Positions 1 through 9,912 of a stretch of DNA of 64,000 nucleotides are shown here, one piece after another. The translations under genes were made by a program, and so were the position numbers. Origin of the DNA: Eutrophocola sp964503965 (GTDB lineage Bacteria; Pseudomonadota; Gammaproteobacteria; Pseudomonadales; Pseudohongiellaceae); NCBI GenBank assembly GCA_964503965.1, contig CAZDCK010000012.1, positions 1 through 64,000 on the forward strand, given 5' to 3'. Numbering within the stretch: the first letter of the stretch is position 1; every line of letters begins with the position of its first letter. Under the pieces are notes generated by a model that worked only from the letters and a program-made list of their open reading frames with translations, had not been told where the DNA came from and did no database searches.

Positions 1-52
1 TGGGACAAACGGATTATGAGTCCGCTACTCTAACCAACTGAGTTATAGGCCC
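1..52 (-). tRNA. tRNA with CAU anticodon (tRNA-Ile2 or elongator tRNA-Met), 3' end outside window
   Basis: Read on the minus strand, the sequence starts with a GGGCCTA acceptor strand, a D arm closed by ACTC/GAGT around AGTTGGTTA, and an anticodon stem GCGGA/TCCGT closing the loop CTCATAA with anticodon CAT. The T arm and 3' acceptor strand lie beyond the left edge. CAU is used by initiator and elongator Met and by Ile2 (lysidine-modified). The acceptor strand resembles Ile2 more than elongator Met, but the missing 3' half prevents a firm choice. A CAU tRNA close to rpoD is also known in other gammaproteobacteria. Confidence 0.85.
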
Positions 53-79
53 TTGTGCTTACATATTGCTTACATTGCG

Positions 80-85
80 ATTATA
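80..85 (-). promoter_or_regulatory. -10-like box upstream of the intact tRNA
   Basis: A second perfect TATAAT on the minus strand lies 27 nt before the first base of the intact tRNA copy. The -35 region is poor (ATTACA at 109-104, 18 bp spacing). The leader would be longer than that of the half copy. It could let the intact tRNA be expressed independently. Confidence 0.3.
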
Positions 86-159
86 AGGATGGGTAGGATG
101 CAATGTAATATGTTGAATTTTTTATTTTTTATAATCTCTACTTGTTTTTAAAGCAACCT

Positions 160-201
160 ATTATGAGTCCGCTACTCTAACCAACTGAGTTATAGGCCCT
201 T
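160..201 (-). pseudogene. duplicated 5' half of the CAU tRNA
   Basis: Positions 160-201 are identical over 42 nt to positions 13-54, so the tRNA 5' half (acceptor 5' strand, D arm, 5' anticodon stem and loop) is present twice with a 147 bp period. Identity ends one base into the 3' strand of the anticodon stem, where this copy continues with unrelated AT-rich sequence. It therefore cannot fold as a tRNA. It lies upstream of the full gene and directly below a good -10 box, so it may be transcribed. Confidence 0.85.
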
Positions 202-211
202 AGGGGTGGGC

Positions 212-240
212 ATTATACGGTTTGATTCTGCTTACTTCCA
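212..240 (-). promoter_or_regulatory. promoter upstream of the tRNA half copy
   Basis: The minus strand carries a perfect TATAAT at 217-212, followed by a GC-rich discriminator (GCCCACC) as is common for stable-RNA promoters. A weak -35 (TGGAAG, 240-235) sits 17 bp upstream. Transcription would start about 5-7 nt before the half tRNA at 199. The short spacing suggests that this was the original promoter of the tRNA gene. Confidence 0.5.
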
Positions 241-249
241 TACGGAAAA

Positions 250-1455
250 CTACAATCTTGCCGGGGCAATTCGCAGGACTGAATTAACATCACCATCTGT
301 CAGCACATACAGCAGGCCGTCAGGTCCTTCCAGGACATATCTCACCCTCTGATGCAGTTCTGTCAGCAGGGTTTCCCGGCGCAATTCCTCAAGGTTGTCG
401 TTGAATACGACCCGTTCCAGGCCACCAGTGCGGGGTATTTCGCCCCGGCGGGCGCTGCCTACAAAGAGATTGCCTTTCCAGGCGTGGAAAACGTCGCCGT
501 TATAAAAGTTCATGCCGCTGGGGGCGATTGAAGGGGACCACAGCACCAGGGGTCTTTCCACACCTGGGACTACTGGCATTGGTGAAATCTGTGAACCGTC
601 ATAGGTGCGGCTGTAGCTGAAGTCTGGCCACCCATAGTTGCGGCCGGGAAGGATGACATTGACCTCATCACCCCCGTTCATCCCATGTTCCGCTGAGAGT
701 ATGGTACCGGACTGTTGATGGACAGCCAGTCCAAGCTGATCGCGATGCCCGTAGGAAAACACGGCCGCATTGGCATCATCCCTGCCAAGGAAAGGATTAC
801 TCGCAGGAATGCTGCCGTCTTCATTCAAGTGCAATACCTTGCCATTGACGCTGGCCAAATCCTGGGCCTGGTCTCCGAAGGGTGCCCCGGTAGTGATAAA
901 GATTGTGCCATCGGGAGCAAACGCCAGGCGGGATCCGCTGGTGCCGGCAAACTCTCCCGCGAAGAGTTCTTTCACCTCTACCAGGCGGCCATTATCCAGG
1001 CGTCCCCGCATCAGGGTGACGGCACTGCTTGGTTCCTCAGAATCCGGGTTCGGTTTGTTGTAGGTGAAATAGAGCCATTGATTCTCTTCAAAGTGCGGAT
1101 GCAGGGCGAGGTCGTTAAGCCCGCCATTGCGGTAGAAAGGATCCAGTTGGGGCATGCCCATGACTGGCTCTGGATCAAGAACAGGATCAGGTCCTGTGGC
1201 CTCATGAATGATACGAAGCTCGCGTCCCCGCTCGGATACCAGAAGGTCGCCATTGGGCAGGAAGGCCATGCTGAAGGGACGCTCAAAATCCCGCGCGATG
1301 ACACTGACTTCGATGCCATGTTGCTCTGCCGTATCAAAAATATAGGGCGTTTCTGCAAGGTCCATGGCAGGAATACCGATTTCACCCTGCTGTGCAGAGA
1401 GTATGCATGGAGACAGGGCCGTGGTGGCAATCAGGAAAAATGTCGCAGTTTTCAT
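250..1455 (-). CDS. secreted PQQ-dependent aldose sugar dehydrogenase (YliI/Asd-like)
   Basis: A 401-residue protein with a Sec signal peptide (about residues 1-21, ending SAQQ) and the soluble quinoprotein glucose/sorbosone dehydrogenase beta-propeller. Family signatures include RPFSMAFLPNGDLLVSE near residue 60, GHRDQLGLA in the middle, EHGMNGGDEVN and the following GRNYGWP. The family oxidises sugars or sugar alcohols in the periplasm with PQQ and passes electrons to the respiratory chain. GHRDQ replaces the commoner GHRNP, so the substrate may differ. It stands alone; no PQQ biosynthesis genes are nearby. The specific substrate cannot be read from the sequence. Confidence 0.85.
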   Translation of the reverse strand: MKTATFFLIATTALSPCILSAQQGEIGIPAMDLAETPYIFDTAEQHGIEVSVIARDFERPFSMAFLPNGDLLVSERGRELRIIHEATGPDPVLDPEPVMGMPQLDPFYRNGGLNDLALHPHFEENQWLYFTYNKPNPDSEEPSSAVTLMRGRLDNGRLVEVKELFAGEFAGTSGSRLAFAPDGTIFITTGAPFGDQAQDLASVNGKVLHLNEDGSIPASNPFLGRDDANAAVFSYGHRDQLGLAVHQQSGTILSAEHGMNGGDEVNVILPGRNYGWPDFSYSRTYDGSQISPMPVVPGVERPLVLWSPSIAPSGMNFYNGDVFHAWKGNLFVGSARRGEIPRTGGLERVVFNDNLEELRRETLLTELHQRVRYVLEGPDGLLYVLTDGDVNSVLRIAPARL

Positions 1456-1644
1456 GGCAAACCTCTGCTGGTAAGGGGATGGCTCAATTCGTTTGACGCT
1501 GATATTGAACGCCGGTGTCGGAATTGTATACCGTGAAAACAGAAACAGACAGATGCCCGAAAATTATCCTGTGCCAATAGGGGAGTGAATAGTAAGAGTA
1601 AAAAAAAGTACGCCTGTACGGGGAGTAGAGGCGTGCTGCAAATG

Positions 1645-1669
1645 CTCAGGGAATTCGTGGGACCCTGAG
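1645..1669. terminator. hairpin downstream of the TPR-like gene
   Basis: A perfect 7 bp stem CTCAGGG/CCCTGAG with an 11 nt loop lies 24 nt past the stop of the minus-strand gene at 1693. There is no T tract on the minus strand, so it may only protect an mRNA end. Confidence 0.3.
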
Positions 1670-1692
1670 GGTTAGGGGTTAATGATTCAGGT

Positions 1693-2319
1693 TCAGCCTC
1701 GGTTGAAATCACCCAGGGCGCCCAGGCGATTATCACTACCTGGAAGATAATTGCGATTGCTGATACTGACAATACGGTAGACGTTATCGTTATATTCTGC
1801 CCAGCGAGCCAGCTTTTCCAGGAGAGGTAATTGCTCCCTGAGCAGTGGCAACTGTACAGGATTATGGATACCAAGCTCTGTACTTTGCAGGTTAAGGGCT
1901 TGGTCAAAGGCTTCAACAGCTTTCGTATGTTGGCCGGATTCCGCCATGTCACGGGCAAGTGCCGTATAGGTCTGGATGAGTTGTGTATTGTATTGTGCCT
2001 GCTGATCCGGGTTGGTGTTCAGGCCAACTCTTTGCATGTGAACCCTGTCTTCCAGAGTTTTGGCGGTGGATTCAAGCAAAGCCGTGTCATGTCTTGCCTT
2101 GTCAGTGTTTACTGATATCAGCGGCATAACATATGCGGTGTCCATGGTGATGGATTGTGGACTGCTATCGGCAGATACAGGGCCTGAAAAGAGCGCCGAT
2201 GCGAGCAATGCCGTTAGCAGCAGACTTGTATGATGCTTTTTATGTTTGGGTAAGCTTGCAACCGCAGACTTTCCTGTATGGAAAGCAGATGCGGCCAACC
2301 CGGCCTTTATAGAAGCCAT
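1693..2319 (-). CDS. small exported TPR-like protein of unknown function
   Basis: A 208-residue protein. The N-terminus is long and basic (KHKKHH) followed by a hydrophobic stretch LLLTALLASALF and a likely cleavage after VSA near residue 50. The mature part is helical and includes one TPR-like unit (ALARDMAESGQHTKAVEAFDQAL). The protein ends soon after a second helical stretch (LGALGDFNRG), so it may be a shortened member of a family with more repeats. The start has a good ribosome binding site (GGGGA, 7 nt upstream). No function can be assigned. Confidence 0.6.
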   Translation of the reverse strand: MASIKAGLAASAFHTGKSAVASLPKHKKHHTSLLLTALLASALFSGPVSADSSPQSITMDTAYVMPLISVNTDKARHDTALLESTAKTLEDRVHMQRVGLNTNPDQQAQYNTQLIQTYTALARDMAESGQHTKAVEAFDQALNLQSTELGIHNPVQLPLLREQLPLLEKLARWAEYNDNVYRIVSISNRNYLPGSDNRLGALGDFNRG

Positions 2320-2758
2320 GGTCTTTCCCCCAGTGCAAATATTATTTCCCTAACTGTCGAACCTCGTTTTGACACTCCGGGAACACCGATGGTTTCTTTT
2401 GGTGAAACTCTGGTTGGTGTTCGCCCTGTGTTCCTTTCCACCGGAATTATTGTTTTTATGGTGGATCGGATAGTCCGACGGCTTTGTTACGTCTTAGCAT
2501 TTTCAGCAAGGACTAAGAACCACATAAAACGGGTTTTTCATGCTGCTTTGCACAACGACCGGCATCACAAAATCAGCAATAAATCTCGTAAATTCAATAG
2601 GTTATGAATTCCGCTTATGTCTGGTCGATTTTATTTTTTTGTCCGGAATTATTGAGTCCCTCCTTGATAAGAAAAACAATCCTGTACCGTTTAATGAAAG
2701 TTGACCTGGCAAAGTCCCGTTTTTGATCATCCATCTCTGCACTTATCAAGTCGTGCGC
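2320..2758. other. gene-free interval between the TPR-like gene and rpoD
   Basis: About 440 bp of AT-rich sequence, including the upstream region of the TPR-like gene. The 12-mer CCGGAATTATTG occurs twice, at 2441-2452 and 2643-2654, about 200 bp apart. I see no convincing coding frame. Promoter elements for the minus-strand gene are expected here but no strong consensus pair stands out. Confidence 0.5.
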
Positions 2759-2789
2759 AAAAAAAAGGCGCCAACTGGCGCCCTTTTTT
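2759..2789 (-). terminator. rho-independent terminator of rpoD
   Basis: On the minus strand, GGCGCC-AGTT-GGCGCC forms a GC stem with a four-base loop, flanked by an A run upstream and followed directly by eight T residues. It lies about 20 nt past the rpoD stop. The A run on the other side could also let it work in the opposite direction. Confidence 0.9.
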
Positions 2790-2809
2790 GTCGTCTATGT
2801 TGACGAATT

Positions 2810-4654
<1,845 letters not shown>

Positions 4655-4794
4655 ATGAAGTGCAGTTCCTCGTGTGAGAAATGGGCCCGGAAAAAAGAAC
4701 CGCGTATTCTAACGAAAGCGGAGTCCCTATGCCAGTGAAATTTAAACCCTAGATGGTGTCCCAGACCGCAGAATTCAAGGAAAATTCCGTAAAT

Positions 4795-6576
4795 TCATCC
4801 TTCATCTGCAGAGTTTTCCGGTTTCCGCCGGGATTGCAGTTTCTGGCGCGCTTCTTCCAGCCAGGAATGGTGGGAAAGGCGCTTGCGATGGGTCTCGAGC
4901 ATGTGGGAGATAATTTCGCGGAATTCCTGCTCCACACCTTCTCTGGGTGTTATCTGTTCGCGATCCAGCAATCGGGTCAGCTGGCTGCCAAGCGGAGTGG
5001 CATAAACCCTGCCCAGCAGTTCCGGTGTTGTGCTGGATGGGTGTTTTTTTGCCAGATTGATTACCTGCAGCAAGAGGTCCATGTCAGTCGCATTGATCGC
5101 TCTGAGCTCCTCTTCCTGGTCGAAATCTGTTGCCATATCCGGTTTCAGCAGTATGAGGTTTACCGCTTTCATGCAGACTGAACGTCCCGCACTGCTTTTG
5201 GGAGGTGAGGGCCTGGTCGGGACAGGCGAATATTCGGGACCGGCAGGACCAGCAGGAGCGGGAGATGGTGGCGATTTTTCCATGTTCCCAAGCGTGGAAG
5301 GATCTACCCCGGTGATTGTTCCCAGCTGATCCAGTATTAGCTGGTGATAAACGCCTTTGGGAATCTTTTCAATGTGGGGGAGTGCAATTTTTGCAAGCCG
5401 TGCCCGACCTTCCAGGGAATTCATATCCACTTGCTCACCAAGTGCCTGAAAGAAAAACTCGGCCAGTTGGGTGGCATTATTGACGTTGCCGGTGAAGGCG
5501 GCATTGCCGATTTTGCGTACCTGCGTATCGGGATCTTCCCCGTCCGGCAGGAAGAGGAAGCGGGCAGTGCGACCATCTTCCATCAACGGCAATACCTGTT
5601 CAAGAGCGCGCCATGCGGCATCACGACCGGCATTGTCACCGTCAAAACAGAAGACAATCTCGGGCACGAGTTTAAAAAGTCTGCGTAGATGGCTGGTGGA
5701 AGTGGCGGTACCCAGGGTAGCCACAGAATAGCTTATGCCTTTCTGGGCCAGGGCGATCACATCCATATAACCTTCCACGATCATGAATTTTTCAAGTTTG
5801 CGGGTAGACTTGCGTGCTTCATAGAGCCCGTAGAGTTCCTCGCCCTTGTGGAACACCGGAGTTTCGGGTGAATTCAGATATTTGGGCTTGTCATCACCGA
5901 GCACGCGCCCACCAAAGGCGATGGTCCGGCCACGGTTGTCACGAATGGGGTAAATGATACGGTCCCGAAAACGGTCATACAGGGGGTTGCGTTTGTTGTC
6001 CGGATTTTCAATCAGCATTCCGGCATTGAGCAGGGCTTTTTTCTTCTGCTCAGTGCTACCAATGGAATCGATCAGGTTGCTCCAGCCCGGCGGGGCATAA
6101 CCCAGAGCAAAGTCCCTGGCTATCTCTCCGGACAGTCCGCGGTTTTTCAGGTATTCGATAGCCCGGTTTTTCTGGGGATGCTGGCGCAGCTGCGCCTGGT
6201 AGAAGCGGGCACTTTCCTGCAGAACATCGTAGAGAGCCTGGTTTTGTTCACGACTGCGCTGGGCGCCAGAGGACTCTTCCCGAGGGACTTCCATTCCGGC
6301 CTGGGAGGCGAGTTTTTCGATGGCTTCCACGTAGTCGAGGTTGTCATGATTCATCAGGAAACCGAGTGCATTACCGCCGGCGCCACATCCAAAGCAGTAG
6401 TAGAACTGTTTGTCTGGTTCGACACTGAAGGAGGGGGATTTTTCCTGATGAAACGGGCACAGGCCCTTGTAATTCTTGCCAGCCTTTTTCAGTGTTGTGT
6501 AGGCGTCTATCACGTCGACTATATCAACGCGTGCGAGCAGGTCATCAATAAAAGATTGTGGAATTCTGCCGGCCAT
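4795..6576 (-). CDS. dnaG: DNA primase
   Basis: A 593-residue protein with the three DnaG parts: the N-terminal zinc-binding domain (CPFHQEKSPSF, CFGCGAGG; CHC2 type, residues about 40-65), the TOPRIM catalytic core (IVEGYMDVIAL and FDGDNAGRDAA around residues 265-320), and a C-terminal helicase-interacting domain. It makes RNA primers for replication together with DnaB. The stretch at about residues 430-465 is a proline-rich linker. Its start is only 3 bp from the stop of the upstream ClC channel gene on the same strand, so the two are probably cotranscribed, which is unusual for this operon. Confidence 0.98.
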   Translation of the reverse strand: MAGRIPQSFIDDLLARVDIVDVIDAYTTLKKAGKNYKGLCPFHQEKSPSFSVEPDKQFYYCFGCGAGGNALGFLMNHDNLDYVEAIEKLASQAGMEVPREESSGAQRSREQNQALYDVLQESARFYQAQLRQHPQKNRAIEYLKNRGLSGEIARDFALGYAPPGWSNLIDSIGSTEQKKKALLNAGMLIENPDNKRNPLYDRFRDRIIYPIRDNRGRTIAFGGRVLGDDKPKYLNSPETPVFHKGEELYGLYEARKSTRKLEKFMIVEGYMDVIALAQKGISYSVATLGTATSTSHLRRLFKLVPEIVFCFDGDNAGRDAAWRALEQVLPLMEDGRTARFLFLPDGEDPDTQVRKIGNAAFTGNVNNATQLAEFFFQALGEQVDMNSLEGRARLAKIALPHIEKIPKGVYHQLILDQLGTITGVDPSTLGNMEKSPPSPAPAGPAGPEYSPVPTRPSPPKSSAGRSVCMKAVNLILLKPDMATDFDQEEELRAINATDMDLLLQVINLAKKHPSSTTPELLGRVYATPLGSQLTRLLDREQITPREGVEQEFREIISHMLETHRKRLSHHSWLEEARQKLQSRRKPENSADEG

Positions 6577-6579
6577 TGG

Positions 6580-8283
6580 CTATTTTTTCGTCCCCTTGTA
6601 GAAGGCAATAATATCATCCTGTGAGAAGACTCCGGCGATACTGGTATCGCCCCGGCTGTCCTCTATGTGAATATAGCCAAAGGACGCCTCATTTTCCGTC
6701 AGTCTTTCCATGGCTTCGAGTAATGTGGCATGTCGGGAGACAGGCACTATGTTGGAGACCGTGTCCAGGACTGCCAGGTTGAAATCAGGATTGTCCATGG
6801 CGAGCTCAAGGGCATTGCGACTTAACAAGCCCAATGTGCTGCTTCCATAATCCACCACAATCCATTCGGGGTTGTTTTGCAGAACCCGCTGAATCTCTTC
6901 AGCGTCTGCCTCATGATACAGGGTGCTGAACTTGAAATTGGCCACGGTGCTGACACCGTAACGGTTGAGAAAGCGGGACAGTTCCGGTGAAAAGCCTTCC
7001 TGCTTTTGCGGGAGTGTGTTGAGGAAAACGGATCGTGTTCGAAACAATTCTGAACTGGTCATGTTGGCTACGACGATGATCAGCATGGCCGGCAGAATGA
7101 TATTCGGGTTGTTGCTCAATTCCAGGAGGGCCATCAGTGCGGCCAAAGGGGCCTGCAGAGTAGCCCCCATCATGGCGCACATGCCGATCAGCACATAAAA
7201 AGTCGTGGAACTGCCAGTGCCTGGAATCATCTGTTCGCCAATAAGTCCCAGGATGCTGCCAGCGATACCGCCAATCATCAGGCTGGGACCGATCAGGCCG
7301 CCGGGTAAACCAAGCCCAAGGCCAACGGCGGTAACCACCAGTTTTACCAACAGCAGGGCCAGCATAAAACCTACGGTAAGTTCGCCCAGCAGGGCATCAT
7401 TGAGAGAGTCGTATCCGGTTCCCAGAATCTCAGGTATGAACAGGGCACAGGTGCCGGTCATCAACCCGGTCGCCAGCAGACGCAGTCGCAGATCAATGGC
7501 GTCAAATCCGGCAGCAAGCTTGTGCATATAAACAAACAGGCTGGCCATTGCTCCGATCAGCAGCCCCATGAATACGACCCATGGCAACTGCCAAAGACTT
7601 TCCATGGACACATTCTCAATCAGGAAAACAGGTTCCCCGCCATAGAGTATCTGTGTAATGACTGTGCCGCTCACTGCTGCCACGATAACCGGAATAATGC
7701 CACTGACGGCGTATTCCATGAGAATCACTTCCATGGCGAAAATCACCCCGGCTATGGGGGTATTGAAGGCTGCGGCGATAGCGGCAGCACTGCCCGCGGC
7801 AATGAGGTTGCGGTTGCTGTTGTTTGGCAGGGAAAGGGCATGACCGATAGCGCCACCCGATGAGGCACCAAGATGGATGGAGGGACCCTCGCGCCCGCAG
7901 GAACCTCCACTGAGCAGGGCAACAGATGCAGTCACAAACTGCAAGATGGCATTTTTGAGTGGCATTCGGGTTCGAAAATGCTGCACCTTGTCGATGACAT
8001 AGCTGACTCCCATTCTGCGTAAGTCGGGCGCCAGGTTGTAAAGCAGCTGTCCAATGAGCAGGCAACCAGCTACAGGCATGAAGAAATGCCAGGCCGATGA
8101 CAGGGATTCGAAATCATCATGATGTAAACCACTGTCAAAGACAATGGGAAAAGTGCCTTCGAGAATGAAGCGAAACAGATTGACAAAAAGGCCCGCGACA
8201 ACGCCCACGATAATACCCAGCAAAGCCATGGGTAGCTTCGTTTCATCGCGTGACAGCAAGGTGTGAATAGTTTTGCTTGGCAA
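6580..8283 (-). CDS. ClC-family anion channel/transporter with C-terminal CBS pair
   Basis: A 567-residue membrane protein. The gating-glutamate motif GREGP is at 130-134 (Glu132) and the later GLPGGLIGPSL replaces the usual GxFxP region. The first anion-selectivity loop, normally GSGIP, reads RMGVSYV at about 90-96. The last 120 residues form two CBS modules. ClC proteins move chloride or other halides and anions, either passively or coupled to protons. The altered selectivity loops leave the ion unclear. The gene lies directly upstream of dnaG (3 bp gap) and is divergent from the K+ channel gene. Confidence 0.9.
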   Translation of the reverse strand: MPSKTIHTLLSRDETKLPMALLGIIVGVVAGLFVNLFRFILEGTFPIVFDSGLHHDDFESLSSAWHFFMPVAGCLLIGQLLYNLAPDLRRMGVSYVIDKVQHFRTRMPLKNAILQFVTASVALLSGGSCGREGPSIHLGASSGGAIGHALSLPNNSNRNLIAAGSAAAIAAAFNTPIAGVIFAMEVILMEYAVSGIIPVIVAAVSGTVITQILYGGEPVFLIENVSMESLWQLPWVVFMGLLIGAMASLFVYMHKLAAGFDAIDLRLRLLATGLMTGTCALFIPEILGTGYDSLNDALLGELTVGFMLALLLVKLVVTAVGLGLGLPGGLIGPSLMIGGIAGSILGLIGEQMIPGTGSSTTFYVLIGMCAMMGATLQAPLAALMALLELSNNPNIILPAMLIIVVANMTSSELFRTRSVFLNTLPQKQEGFSPELSRFLNRYGVSTVANFKFSTLYHEADAEEIQRVLQNNPEWIVVDYGSSTLGLLSRNALELAMDNPDFNLAVLDTVSNIVPVSRHATLLEAMERLTENEASFGYIHIEDSRGDTSIAGVFSQDDIIAFYKGTKK

Positions 8284-8433
8284 CGTTGATAGCCGGTTAA
8301 ATGGAGTCAGAGCCTAACATTATAACGTTTATGGCCTTGCATGACGGGATTCATTGCGTATTGGCTTGTCCCGGACGGCAAGCTGTTACAATCAGCGTAA
8401 TGGTTTCACTGCAGTGAAAGGGGAAGATGCCGG

Positions 8434-9282
8434 ATGGAGAAAACTGATACAGAAAAGTCCAGTCTGAAGGAGACGGTCTACAACGTAATTTTCGGGTATG
8501 AGTCACGCGCGGGCAAAATATTCGATCTGGTCCTGATAATGGCTATCTTTATCAGTGTGATGGCTGTGATGCTTGATTCTGTCGAAGGGTTCAGCGCCAG
8601 CTGGCATGAGCAGCTCTACCTGCTGGAATGGATCTTTACCATCGTGTTTACCGTGGAATATGCCGCCAGATTATGGAGTTCGCCCTCCACTAAAGGTTAT
8701 GCCCTAAGCTTCTATGGCCTGATTGACCTGTTTTCCATCCTGCCTACTTATATTGCCTTTCTATGGCCAGGTGGTGTTTACCTTATTGTGATTCGAATCC
8801 TGAGAGTTCTGCGGATTTTCCGTGTGCTTCGTTTAATGCGCTATATGGGGGAAGCGACATTGCTGATGCGAGCCTTGCTCGGGGCCAGGCGCAAGATAGT
8901 TGTCTTTCTGTATTCGTTGCTGACCCTGATCGTGATTTTTGGATCGCTGATGTACCTGGTGGAAGGGCCTGAAAATGGTTTCAGCAGTATTCCGGAAAGT
9001 ATCTACTGGGCCATTGTTACCATCACCACCGTTGGCTATGGGGACATTGTGCCGCAAACGTCCGCTGGCCAGTTTATTGCCGCTACCGCCATGATTCTTG
9101 GTTACGCCATACTGGCTGTACCGTTTGGTATCGTGTCCTCCGAGATCATGACGGAGCAACAAAAGCGGCAAAACCCGGCACACCACCACCAGCGAGTGTG
9201 TAATAACTGCAACCATGTCGGGCATGATGAGGATGCAGGATACTGCAAACACTGCGGGGCTGAGCTGGTGGGTAATAAGTAA
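8434..9282 (+). CDS. voltage-gated potassium channel with C-terminal zinc ribbon
   Basis: A 282-residue six-helix channel subunit. S4 carries arginines every third position (R121, R124, R127, R130, R133, R136), and the pore filter TVGYGD is at 199-204, diagnostic of K+ selectivity. After S6 the tail contains CNNC (256-259) and CKHC (271-274), 11 residues apart, a likely zinc ribbon instead of the usual RCK/TrkA domain. It probably acts as a tetramer in the inner membrane. It is divergent from the ClC gene and converges on yqeY. The zinc ribbon could sense zinc or redox state or aid assembly; this is inference. Confidence 0.92.
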   Translation: MEKTDTEKSSLKETVYNVIFGYESRAGKIFDLVLIMAIFISVMAVMLDSVEGFSASWHEQLYLLEWIFTIVFTVEYAARLWSSPSTKGYALSFYGLIDLFSILPTYIAFLWPGGVYLIVIRILRVLRIFRVLRLMRYMGEATLLMRALLGARRKIVVFLYSLLTLIVIFGSLMYLVEGPENGFSSIPESIYWAIVTITTVGYGDIVPQTSAGQFIAATAMILGYAILAVPFGIVSSEIMTEQQKRQNPAHHHQRVCNNCNHVGHDEDAGYCKHCGAELVGNK

Positions 9283-9313
9283 AGTATGAAGCGGTGAGGA
9301 CGAGCAGCAATTC

Positions 9314-9357
9314 AGTCCGAAAGGACTTCAGGATATAAACTTTGCCAGGAAGCTGGC
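9314..9357. terminator. two tetraloop hairpins between convergent genes
   Basis: AGTCC-GAAA-GGACT (9314-9327, GNRA loop) and GCCAG-GAAG-CTGGC (9344-9357) are perfect 5 bp stems between the stop codons of the K+ channel gene and yqeY. Neither has a long T tract, so they may be weak terminators or 3' end stabilisers. Confidence 0.4.
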
Positions 9358-9363
9358 AGAAAA

Positions 9364-9816
9364 TCAGGAAAGCTGCTTTTTAACGAGTTGGCTGACCACA
9401 GCCATGTCAGCGCGACCGGCCAGTTGCGGGCGAACCGCATTCATGACCTTGCCCATATCCTGCATGGAAGCGGCACCTTCATCGGCAACGGCTTTCTGGA
9501 CGATGGCAGCGATCTCATCCTCCCCAAGGGCCTGGGGCATGAATTCCTGAATAACCTGGATTTCTGCCGCTTCGATATCAGCCAGTTCCTGGCGTCCACC
9601 GTCCGTATACTGCTTCACGGAATCACGACGCTGTTTAATCATCTTGTCGAGGATGGAAATGATGCGGTCTTCGGGAAGCTCGATGCGTTCGTCCACTTCC
9701 ACTTTTTTCAGCTCGGCCAGCATCAGGCGGATTGTGGACAGGCGTGGCTTGTCCTTGGCCCGCATGGCATCCTTCATCGCATCAGAGATGCTGGTTTTCA
9801 GGGGATGATCCGCCAT
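9364..9816 (-). CDS. yqeY: YqeY/GatB-like domain protein
   Basis: A 150-residue protein matching the YqeY family (GatB/YqeY domain) in length and pattern: an N-terminal helix set with RLSTIRLMLAELKKVEVDE, a KMIKQRRDSVKQY motif and a C-terminal GAASMQDMGKVMNAVRPQLAGRAD motif in parts resembling the tRNA-binding tail domain of GatB. The family is commonly encoded between rpsU and dnaG and is probably linked to aminoacyl-tRNA metabolism, though its role is not established. It follows rpsU by 96 bp on the same strand. Confidence 0.9.
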   Translation of the reverse strand: MADHPLKTSISDAMKDAMRAKDKPRLSTIRLMLAELKKVEVDERIELPEDRIISILDKMIKQRRDSVKQYTDGGRQELADIEAAEIQVIQEFMPQALGEDEIAAIVQKAVADEGAASMQDMGKVMNAVRPQLAGRADMAVVSQLVKKQLS

Positions 9817-9853
9817 GGTCTTCTGGTGTCAGGTTAAGTGGTTGATATCTGTT

Positions 9854-9869
9854 GTGCTGGTACCAGCAC
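9854..9869. promoter_or_regulatory. 16 bp perfect palindrome between rpsU and yqeY
   Basis: GTGCTGGTACCAGCAC is a perfect palindrome in the 96 bp gap between rpsU and yqeY. In RNA it could form only a tight hairpin; in DNA it has the form of a dimeric operator. Its role is unknown. Confidence 0.35.
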
Positions 9870-9912
9870 GGGTGCCAGGGCAGGAATTACCCCGACGCCG
9901 AACAAACTAAGC

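Noticed and set aside
1452..1958. 168-residue frame overlapping the TPR-like gene
   Set aside because: It overlaps the better-supported gene in another frame, lacks a ribosome binding site and has no recognisable domain.
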